Source: PVC group bacterium (lineage in GTDB: Bacteria; Verrucomicrobiota; Kiritimatiellia; SS1-B-03-39; UBA6053). Taken from it: a stretch of DNA of 22,214 nucleotides. The position numbers and the translations under genes are program-made. Numbering within the stretch: the first letter of the stretch is position 1; each line of letters opens with the position of its first letter. The notes under the pieces are model-generated. The model was not told the DNA's origin. It did no database searches and saw nothing but the letters and a program-made list of their open reading frames with translations. Where the stretch lies: positions 1 to 22,214 of the forward strand of contig PXDP01000012.1 in assembly GCA_003565035.1 (NCBI GenBank). The letters run 5' to 3'. Below are positions 16,290-22,214 of the stretch, in pieces.

Positions 16290-17056
16290 TTCAGCATCCT
16301 TTCAGGAAAATCATCAAAAAAATTGGGGTTAATGCACTGGGAATCCAGAAAACCTCTCACAACTTCGTTTTTGGACTGCAGAAATTCACGGGGAGGGGTC
16401 ACTTCCAGCACGGTGCCCTGATGCAGCATGGCAATCCGGTCGGAAATGGTCAGGGCACTGATCATATCGTGCGTCACCACAACACTGGTCACGCCCAGGT
16501 CTTTCTGGAGGGTGGCAATCAACTCATCAATGGTGCGGGAGGTAACCGGATCAAGGCCGGAGGTAGGTTCATCATAGAGGAGAATATCCGGTTCGGTGAC
16601 CACTGCACGGGCCAGACCCGCGCGTTTTTGCATGCCCCCGGAAATATCGGCGGGCAGTTTTTCAGCCGCTTCCAGCAATCCAACCTTTTCCAGAACCCGC
16701 TCCACCCGTTCGTTGATTTCCCGCTCAGGAAATTTTCGGTTTTCCCGCAGGGGCAGAGCCACATTTTCAAAGACGGTCAGCCACTGCAAAAGGGCGGCAC
16801 TCTGAAACAGATACCCAAAGCGCTTGCGGACCTCCTCTAGGGCCTTGCCATCAATCTGATTAATGTTCACTCCGTCGATGAGCACCTCTCCCTCTGTGGC
16901 TCTCAGAAGCCGGACCATGTGCTTCAGGGTCACGCTTTTACCGGCGCCCGAAGTGCCCACGAGCGAAATCGTCTCTCCGGGATGGACATGAAGATTAAAC
17001 CCGCGCAGGACGGGTTTTTCTCCAAATTTTTTAATCACGTTGTTGAAGCGTATCAT
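16286..17056 (-). CDS. MlaF-type ABC transporter ATPase (system 2)
   Basis: The 256-residue cytoplasmic ATPase has Walker A GTSGAGKS (residues 34-41), with Val following the Ser instead of the commoner Thr, the MlaF signature ISGGMQKRAGLARA, Walker B ILLYDEPTSGLDP and switch VVVTHD. The start ATG 17056 overlaps the permease stop as ATGA; a longer upstream frame is rejected because it lies in the permease gene. It shares the M-x-K-R-A-G signature with the system 1 ATPase, but the sequences differ enough elsewhere to rule out a recent duplication. Confidence 0.94.
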   Translation of the reverse strand: MIRFNNVIKKFGEKPVLRGFNLHVHPGETISLVGTSGAGKSVTLKHMVRLLRATEGEVLIDGVNINQIDGKALEEVRKRFGYLFQSAALLQWLTVFENVALPLRENRKFPEREINERVERVLEKVGLLEAAEKLPADISGGMQKRAGLARAVVTEPDILLYDEPTSGLDPVTSRTIDELIATLQKDLGVTSVVVTHDMISALTISDRIAMLHQGTVLEVTPPREFLQSKNEVVRGFLDSQCINPNFFDDFPERMLK

Positions 17057-17865
17057 CCGTAAAACAATTTGGTGAGAATGAAGCCGGTGATCAGAATCAC
17101 CAGGAAGGAGGTCACCACCGTCTGGCGGGTTGCACGCCCCACGCCCACCGCGCCGCCGGTGGTTGCGAATCCGGTATGACAGGCCACCGTGCAAATAATG
17201 GCTCCGAAACAAAACGCCTTGATCAGACCCGTGTACAAATCCTTGACCGTCGCATACTGCACGGCATTATCCACATACGCCTGCGGATCTATCCCCAGCT
17301 GAGTGAACCCGATAATCGCACCGCCGGCCACGGCAAGAACATCAGTATACAGAGTCAGCAGCGGCATCATGGCCAGCAGAGCCACCAAACGGGGCATCAC
17401 GAGATAGCGGATGGGATCAATCGACATGATTTCCAGGGCGGCAATCTCCTCGCTGACGGTCATGGTGCCCAGTTGGGCGGAGATACTGGAGCCCACCGAA
17501 GCCGCAATAATCAACCCGGTCATAAAAGGTCCCATTTCGCGGAGCATCACCACGGTCACCGCACCGCCCACCTGAACCTCCTGCCCGAAGCGCGCCAGTT
17601 CCATTCCGGTCTGCACCGCGAAGATCATCCCCGTGAACAGGGCCACCACACTCAGCACCGGCAGACTTTTAATGCCGGTAAAAAACAACTGATACACCAC
17701 CTCGGATCGATTCCGTTTCCCGAACATCAGGGGGATATACATCACCGCTTTCCCGGTCATGAGAACGGCCTGCCCCATCTGCTGCATGAAAAAAAGGCCT
17801 CCGTGGCCCCAACGGGCAAAGAGACTGGTGCAGGCGGGACACTGATAAGGTTCGCGGGTAATCAT
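17053..17865 (-). CDS. MlaE-type permease without STAS domain (system 2)
   Basis: The 270-residue permease has the MlaE motif AQLGTMTVSEEIAALEIM and about five membrane segments. Unlike the system 1 permease it lacks a STAS domain, and no mlaB-like gene is nearby. The N-terminus reads YQCPACTSLF, giving a lone CxxC (Cys9, Cys12) before the amphipathic entry helix. The ATG at 17865 is supported by a 4-base overlap with the stop of the upstream repeat-protein gene (ATGA); Met27 is an alternative start that would remove the CxxC. This is the inner-membrane channel of the second MCE transporter. Confidence 0.92.
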   Translation of the reverse strand: MITREPYQCPACTSLFARWGHGGLFFMQQMGQAVLMTGKAVMYIPLMFGKRNRSEVVYQLFFTGIKSLPVLSVVALFTGMIFAVQTGMELARFGQEVQVGGAVTVVMLREMGPFMTGLIIAASVGSSISAQLGTMTVSEEIAALEIMSIDPIRYLVMPRLVALLAMMPLLTLYTDVLAVAGGAIIGFTQLGIDPQAYVDNAVQYATVKDLYTGLIKAFCFGAIICTVACHTGFATTGGAVGVGRATRQTVVTSFLVILITGFILTKLFYG

Positions 17866-19295
17866 AATTCGTCAGGACTCCTACCACCAAAGCGGAAAAA
17901 ATACAGTAACCGGAGTTGATTATTTCCGGGTTCCCGGTGCCAGCCGAGCAGTCCTTTGAGGAGATTCACACTCCGGTGGTCCTCTCCCCGTTCCACATTG
18001 AGCAAGGGAAACAGACTCCGGTACTGGAACTCCTCCCGTTTTATCGAACGGTAAATGCCCCATAAAACCTCCGTATCCACGGCCTCTCCCACCTGCTCGC
18101 GGCGGTAGAGCTGCCAAAACGGAGCCCAATTCCGCTCAATCGGGCCTTCACGGAAAGGATTCAGATCCGGAAATACGGTCCGGCGGGCCGGGCCTTCATG
18201 ATGGTAGGAATGCGAAAACAACGGCCAGACCTTCGTATAATCCCGCAGAATCTCCCCGGTGGCCGGATCGGATTCCTGAAAAGACTGATAGACCGGAACC
18301 ACAAAGGTTCGGGTTTTATGGGTATAAGACCCCCGGTGCGTCTCATGGGAGCCAATCGGCCAGAGGAAAAAATCCCGTCGGGTATCCCCGATGGTTTTCC
18401 GCCCGTACAAAGGCCAGAGATAAAATTTGTCCGTAGCGCCTTCACTGATTTGAACAAACGGCCAGGGGCCGAAAATCCGGTTTTTCTCCTCCCCCACGTG
18501 ATACCGGAAAAAGGGCGGCAGGATCCACCAGCTTTCCTGGTCGGGGGTTTTGAGGTGTCCGGTCACCGGAAACAAAATCCAGCCGCGTCCCTCCATCTTT
18601 GGATGGGTGTATTCAACCGAGGTCCAGAACGGCCACAGGATAAATTCTTTTCGGCCAAACCCCTCCCGTTCACTGTAGCCATAAAACGGAAACACCCGCC
18701 GCCGCCGGATGCCCGGCCCGTCCGTTTTCGAAAAAACGGGCCAAATCCAGCTTTCCGCCTCAATATCCTTCGCCCGGCTCCGCACATACAGGGGGAAAAG
18801 CGTGAACGACACTTCGTCCCACAACAGAAATTCGTGAATACTTCCTCCAAACGGAAACACCGCCAGATAGGTTTCGCCGTGCTTGTCGCGCCCCTGAAAA
18901 TAAAACGGAAGCACCCAGACCCGGTATCGGGACTCCGGGTCAGCCACATCCCGGTTCAGACCAAAGGCCAGCAGGAACCGCCAGTTATGCTCCTCTCCCC
19001 GGAAAGACTGCCTGGCCACCGGCCAGAGAATTTCGCGGCGGTGCACCTCATCCCCGGCATGATCCCAGGAGGCCAGCAGCGGCCGCACCGCTCCAAAATG
19101 CCACCCCTCCGGGGTTTCAATCCGCTCATAAACCGGCCCCAGACTTTTTTGACGCTCGTTTTGATTCACATCCGTCCAGCGCGCATGGAAAGGTCCCCAG
19201 TCCGAATGCACGGGAGAGACCGCCCCGAGAACCCGCGCGCCGAATCCCAGCAGCAAAAGGCCGCAAAGCAACTTGGAGCGCGGGAAAAAGATCAC
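17862..19295 (-). CDS. Exported protein with about 18 aromatic-proline repeats; function unknown
   Basis: I recognise no characterised family. The protein is 477 residues, starting at GTG 19295, which overlaps the glmM stop as GTGA. Residues about 7-25 (KLLCGLLLLGFGARVLGA) form a signal peptide for general secretion. The rest is a repeat built on a short beta-like core ending in Trp/Phe/Leu-Pro-Phe/Leu-Tyr, for example ILWPV, LFPLY, WIWPVF, ILWPFW, YLWPLYG, FLWPIG and VWPLF. The Pro positions (92, 130, 148, 168, 186, 203, 222, 243, 260, 279, 295, 313, 334, 358, 376, 392, 430) are spaced about 16-24 residues apart, mostly 17-21. This suggests a beta-barrel or beta-propeller/solenoid in the periplasm or outer membrane. 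Coupling to MlaE of system 2 suggests a partner of that transporter (inference). Confidence 0.8.
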   Translation of the reverse strand: MIFFPRSKLLCGLLLLGFGARVLGAVSPVHSDWGPFHARWTDVNQNERQKSLGPVYERIETPEGWHFGAVRPLLASWDHAGDEVHRREILWPVARQSFRGEEHNWRFLLAFGLNRDVADPESRYRVWVLPFYFQGRDKHGETYLAVFPFGGSIHEFLLWDEVSFTLFPLYVRSRAKDIEAESWIWPVFSKTDGPGIRRRRVFPFYGYSEREGFGRKEFILWPFWTSVEYTHPKMEGRGWILFPVTGHLKTPDQESWWILPPFFRYHVGEEKNRIFGPWPFVQISEGATDKFYLWPLYGRKTIGDTRRDFFLWPIGSHETHRGSYTHKTRTFVVPVYQSFQESDPATGEILRDYTKVWPLFSHSYHHEGPARRTVFPDLNPFREGPIERNWAPFWQLYRREQVGEAVDTEVLWGIYRSIKREEFQYRSLFPLLNVERGEDHRSVNLLKGLLGWHREPGNNQLRLLYFFRFGGRSPDEL

Positions 19296-20656
19296 AAGCC
19301 TCCAAGTGCTGTACTGACCGTTCTGGCGAGTGAATTCGCCAGGCTTTCGGTGACCGCCGCATCCGGACCTTCGACCATGACCCGGCACATGGACTGCGTG
19401 CCGCTGTAACGGATGAGAATCCGGCCATTGCCGCGCAGCGTTTTTTCCGCCTCCGCAATTGCGGACTGAATCGACTTCACCTCCTCCAGCGGCGGCTTGT
19501 CGGACACGGAAACGTTGATGAGCTTCTGCGGATACAATTGCATCACCTGAGACAGTTCGGAAAGCTTTTTCTTTTCGGCCTGCATCACCCACAACAATTG
19601 CAGCGCGGCAATGATGCCGTCGCCGGTCGTATGAATGTTTTTACAGATAATGTGACCACTGGGCTCGCCGCCGAGCACGGAACCTTTTTCCATCAGTCCC
19701 TGAAGCACGTACCGGTCTCCCACCTGGGTCATGGTGTGTTCAATGCCCAGCGACTCCATGCATTTCACAAAGCCGAAGTTGCTCATCACCGTGGTCACCA
19801 CATGATTGTTGGGCAGCATGCCCTGATCTTTCATATGCCGGGCGAGAATGGCGATAATGTGGTCTCCGGTCAGTTCCTGGCCTTTTTCGTCCACAGCAAT
19901 GATCCGGTCGCCGTCCCCGTCAAACGCCAGGCCCAGATCCGCCCGGGTCTCCCGCACCTTGCGGATTAAATCATCGGTATGCTGGGAACCGCAGTTGTCA
20001 TTGATGTTCAGGCCGTTGGGCTGATTGTGAATCGGCACCACCTCCGCGCCGAGTTCATCAAAAATGATCGGCGCGATTTTGTAGGTCGCCCCGTTGGCGC
20101 AATCCAGCACAATCCGCAATCCCTCCAGCGAAAGCGTATTGGGAAAACTTTTTTTGCAGAACACGATGTAACGGCCAATCGCATCGTCGATACGCTTTGC
20201 GCGGCCGACCTCGTTGGATACCGGCCGCAGATCCCGGATGCGGCCCGAAGTGATGATATCTTCAATCTCATCCTCCACTTCGTCCGGCAGTTTCATCCCA
20301 TTATGCGAAAAAATCTTAATCCCGTTGTCCTCATAAGGGTTATGCGAGGCCGAAATCACCAGCCCGGCATCGGCCCGCATACTGATGGTTGAAAACGCGA
20401 TTCCCGGCGTCGGGATCGGCCCCAGCAGAAACACATCCACGCCCATGGAGCAGATGCCGGCCGAAAGCGCATTCTCCAGCATGTAGCCGCTCACCCGCGT
20501 GTCTTTGCCGATCACAATGCGCCGCCGGCGTCCCGGACAATGCGCCCGCTTGCAGACAAACGCGGTGGCCCGTCCGATTTCCAGCACGTTTTCCGCAGTC
20601 ATCAGCCCGGTATTCGCAACACCGCGCACGCCATCGGTTCCAAACATTCTCGCCAT
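19292..20656 (-). CDS. glmM: Phosphoglucosamine mutase
   Basis: GlmM converts glucosamine-6-phosphate to glucosamine-1-phosphate, feeding UDP-GlcNAc for peptidoglycan and lipopolysaccharide. The 454 residues are full length. Ser104 in ISASHNP is the phosphoserine, DGDGD at 246-250 binds the metal, and GGEPSGH at 329-335 binds the sugar. The phosphate loop reads IRYSGTQSMCRVMVEG, where most GlmM have SGTEP; Gln421 replaces the Glu. The ATG 20656 has GGAGA 7 bases upstream. The DUF4954-like gene lies 21 bases upstream, and the repeat-protein gene overlaps the 3' end by 4 bases, so glmM sits inside the second MCE operon. Confidence 0.95.
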   Translation of the reverse strand: MARMFGTDGVRGVANTGLMTAENVLEIGRATAFVCKRAHCPGRRRRIVIGKDTRVSGYMLENALSAGICSMGVDVFLLGPIPTPGIAFSTISMRADAGLVISASHNPYEDNGIKIFSHNGMKLPDEVEDEIEDIITSGRIRDLRPVSNEVGRAKRIDDAIGRYIVFCKKSFPNTLSLEGLRIVLDCANGATYKIAPIIFDELGAEVVPIHNQPNGLNINDNCGSQHTDDLIRKVRETRADLGLAFDGDGDRIIAVDEKGQELTGDHIIAILARHMKDQGMLPNNHVVTTVMSNFGFVKCMESLGIEHTMTQVGDRYVLQGLMEKGSVLGGEPSGHIICKNIHTTGDGIIAALQLLWVMQAEKKKLSELSQVMQLYPQKLINVSVSDKPPLEEVKSIQSAIAEAEKTLRGNGRILIRYSGTQSMCRVMVEGPDAAVTESLANSLARTVSTALGGL

Positions 20657-20677
20657 AAGGTCTCTCCAGAAATCCAG

Positions 20678-21874
20678 TTAATTAAAGGGTTTGAACAAAC
20701 AAACCACAGCCTCTACTTGCGCGTTTAAACGGGAAAACACAAGATTTTTCTCCGATGCACCCAGACGCTGAACCGACCCGGGAACCGAAGAATCCCCCTC
20801 ACCCGGCCGCCCGGCCAGATCCTGCAGCGCCTCATCCGGTTCCGGGGACAACAGCACATCGCGCATCCGCCCCCCCGCCTGTGCCCACTGCGCCCGGATC
20901 GCCACGGCATCCTCCCCGAGCAGCCCAATCCATTTATCCAACTGACGCACACGCTCCTCTTTGGCCGAGGAAATCACCTCCAACGCCCCCTCCCAGCAAC
21001 GCTGACGATACGGATCCGCCGCCATCCGCACCCGGCGAAAACTGCGATACCAAACGTCCAGCGCATGCAAATTCCCCAAAAACCGCAGATTGGCCCTCAA
21101 TTTCCCGGCCGGATCGCGAATCCGCCCCGGGGTATACGCCTGATGCCGGAACCCGCCCGCATCGCCCGCACGGTACAAATGCCCGGCCTCCTCCATGTCC
21201 TCACGCAGAATGCCCCCTGCGGCCAAAACCGTGCCAAAATCCGCCGAACAGGGCCCCACCACCCCGCCCTGACCTCCCAGAAAAATCGGCGGCTGATCCA
21301 GCAGCACCCCCCGGGGCACATCGCCGAACATCGACGCCGTCGCCTTGTCCGCGTGCGGCGTAAAATTAAAGTGAATAAACGAAGATCCCACCTCACTGTG
21401 ATCCTTGCGGCTGGTGCCCCCGGCCATGAGCACATCGCAAAAATTGATCAAACTCCCCAGGGTCACAAACGGAAATAAAATCGTCTGCTTCAGGCCCACC
21501 GTATGAGCGATATTCGCCTCCTCCTCCAGCAGACAGCCCGGACGCACGTGCGCGCCCGACCCGCAGGCACTTTCATCCAGAAAGACCGATTCTTTAAAAA
21601 AGCCACCCTTCAGGGCCACATCATGGCCCAGTTGACAGTCCACCACCGTCGCGGGCGTCTCGCCGCCAATCACACAGCCCGGGCCAATCGAAAGCCGCCC
21701 CCCCTCCAGCCGCGTGCCCGGATGCAGCACCACCCCCGGCGCAATCCGCTCCACATTCACATCCTCATCCACAAACACCGACATCGGATGCGGCATATTG
21801 ACCCCGCGCTCCAGGAGCCGGGCCGTCAAAGACGTTTCTTCAAGCGGAACTGACGAAGGGTAAGGAATATCCAT
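20678..21874 (-). CDS. DUF4954-like left-handed beta-helix protein
   Basis: The 398-residue protein contains hexapeptide-type repeats (residues about 45-130, such as RIAPGVVLHPGTRLEGG and DCQLGHDVALKGG) and the stretch HSEVGSSFIHFNFTPHADKA, which I associate with DUF4954 and GlmU-like beta-helix proteins. The C-terminal 150 residues are helical (ALEVISSAKEERVRQLDKWI). Position directly before glmM suggests a role with amino-sugar nucleotides, but no nucleotidyltransferase domain is present and the activity is unknown. ATG 21874 is preferred; a GTG at 21934 would add 20 residues. Neither start has a Shine-Dalgarno. It is the first gene of the operon. Confidence 0.75.
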   Translation of the reverse strand: MDIPYPSSVPLEETSLTARLLERGVNMPHPMSVFVDEDVNVERIAPGVVLHPGTRLEGGRLSIGPGCVIGGETPATVVDCQLGHDVALKGGFFKESVFLDESACGSGAHVRPGCLLEEEANIAHTVGLKQTILFPFVTLGSLINFCDVLMAGGTSRKDHSEVGSSFIHFNFTPHADKATASMFGDVPRGVLLDQPPIFLGGQGGVVGPCSADFGTVLAAGGILREDMEEAGHLYRAGDAGGFRHQAYTPGRIRDPAGKLRANLRFLGNLHALDVWYRSFRRVRMAADPYRQRCWEGALEVISSAKEERVRQLDKWIGLLGEDAVAIRAQWAQAGGRMRDVLLSPEPDEALQDLAGRPGEGDSSVPGSVQRLGASEKNLVFSRLNAQVEAVVCLFKPFN

Positions 21875-21881
21875 ACACGCC

Positions 21882-21910
21882 AATGTGCTCTTTTTCGGGG
21901 CCCTGGTCAA
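21882..21910 (-). promoter_or_regulatory. Possible promoter of the DUF4954-glmM-MCE operon
   Basis: TTGACC (21905-21910) is followed after 17 bases by CACATT (21882-21887), a poor -10 box. The ATG at 21874 would then be at or next to the transcription start, as for cysE. The -10 match is only three of six, so this is tentative. Confidence 0.25.
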
Positions 21911-21968
21911 GAAATACTCGTGAGTGGACTCCACGATGTTTTTACGGCGAAAGCCCCCTCATCACAAG

Positions 21969-21989
21969 GCACAAGGGGTCAGCCCGTGC
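21969..21989. repeat. REP-like hairpin with GGGGTCAG core
   Basis: GCAC-aa-GGG, loop gtcag, CCC-GTGC forms a 7-base-pair stem with a 2-base bulge over the stop codon of the transposase fragment. A bulged short hairpin with a GGGGTCAG-type core next to a REP-associated transposase gene is what is expected of a REP element. Only one copy is seen in the window. Confidence 0.4.
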
Positions 21990-22214
21990 ATTTTAACATT
22001 ATTTCCTTCAATTTTCGAATTTTTTTCTCCTGGCCATGGCGAAACCGGCTTATAGCACGCGAACAGTTCGTTCGGTGCCCCATTCTCAACCGCTCCGCTA
22101 TCCAGGTGCCGCTCACGGCGGTATGCGTTTTGATCAACCAGGCGATTGCCTGTTTTTCGGGCTGAACGCTTTTCGCCGCCAGCAGACCTTCTTCGTTCCA
22201 TTCAAGAGCTTCCA
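21979..22214 (-). CDS. C-terminal end of a REP-associated tyrosine transposase-like protein (partial)
   Basis: An open frame enters from the right edge and stops at 21979, giving 77 residues with no start codon needed. It contains WNEEGLLAAK, QAIAWLIKTHTAVSGTWIAE and the HTH-like ERLRMGHRTNCSRAISRFR, then a basic tail. The 'WIA-RL-MG-SNVSRAI' pattern is typical of the C-terminal extension of REP-associated (IS200/Y1-like) transposases in Verrucomicrobiota-type genomes. The catalytic Tyr and HUH motifs would lie outside the window. Family members are usually single-copy domesticated genes linked to REP hairpins. Confidence 0.65.
   Translation of the reverse strand, partial: EALEWNEEGLLAAKSVQPEKQAIAWLIKTHTAVSGTWIAERLRMGHRTNCSRAISRFRHGQEKKIRKLKEIMLKCTG

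Noticed and set aside
18198..19409. 403-codon plus-strand frame opposite the repeat protein
   Set aside because: It is basic, proline-rich and without domain signs; the minus-strand frame has a signal peptide, regular repeats and coupled ends.
19296..19592. 99-residue N-terminal extension of the repeat protein
   Set aside because: It overlaps glmM, would bury the signal peptide, and a GTGA-coupled start exists at 19295.
1..22214. tRNA, rRNA or CRISPR arrays
   Set aside because: No cloverleaf-like sequence, rRNA stretch or regularly spaced identical repeats were seen by eye.

Overview
The window is a compact, GC-rich bacterial chromosome segment with almost no non-coding DNA; no gap exceeds about 200 bases. 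Two ABC/MCE lipid-transport systems, GlmM and lipoprotein signals point to a Gram-negative-type double-membrane envelope. A partial REP-associated (IS200-like) transposase tail, a DUF4954-like sugar-nucleotide protein next to glmM, and an antiporter linked to an EIIA/PII-like protein suggest the PVC superphylum (Kiritimatiellota/Verrucomicrobiota-like). That placement is inference from gene content, not from a marker gene.

Left part, minus strand (1-7951). From upstream to downstream this strand carries an MCE operon: an MlaE permease with an N-terminal STAS domain, an MlaF ATPase, an MlaD/PqiB-type MCE protein and a PqiC-like lipoprotein, the first four joined by 4-base ATGA overlaps. A cardiolipin synthase with two HKD motifs follows. 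Next comes an AsmA-like membrane-anchored protein with a clear sigma70-type promoter, then metK and a HAD phosphatase cut by the window edge (GTGA overlap).

Middle part (8150-15348). The plus strand has htpG (TTG start, good ribosome binding site), a CPA2-type cation/proton antiporter and a fused EIIA/PII-like protein. A serine acetyltransferase (EpsC/CysE) lies convergent to these on the minus strand and appears to be transcribed as a leaderless mRNA. On the plus strand follow a YiiX-like permuted papain/NlpC-P60 protein with a long N-terminal domain, and an AT-richer orphan gene with a C-terminal HTH-like segment preceded by a TCCTGA/TCAGGA dyad.

Right part, minus strand (15363-22214). Six genes form one tightly packed unit: DUF4954-like left-handed beta-helix protein, glmM, a secreted protein built of about 18 aromatic-proline repeats spaced about 19 residues apart, then MlaE, MlaF and MlaD of a second MCE system. 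Each junction from glmM onward is a 4-base overlap. At the extreme right is the C-terminus of a REP-associated transposase with a REP-like hairpin over its stop codon.

Together the window is dominated by envelope building and lipid traffic: two MCE importers/exporters, an AsmA-like protein, cardiolipin synthesis and amino-sugar precursor synthesis. The best candidate for something undescribed is the aromatic-proline repeat protein translationally coupled to the second MCE system.
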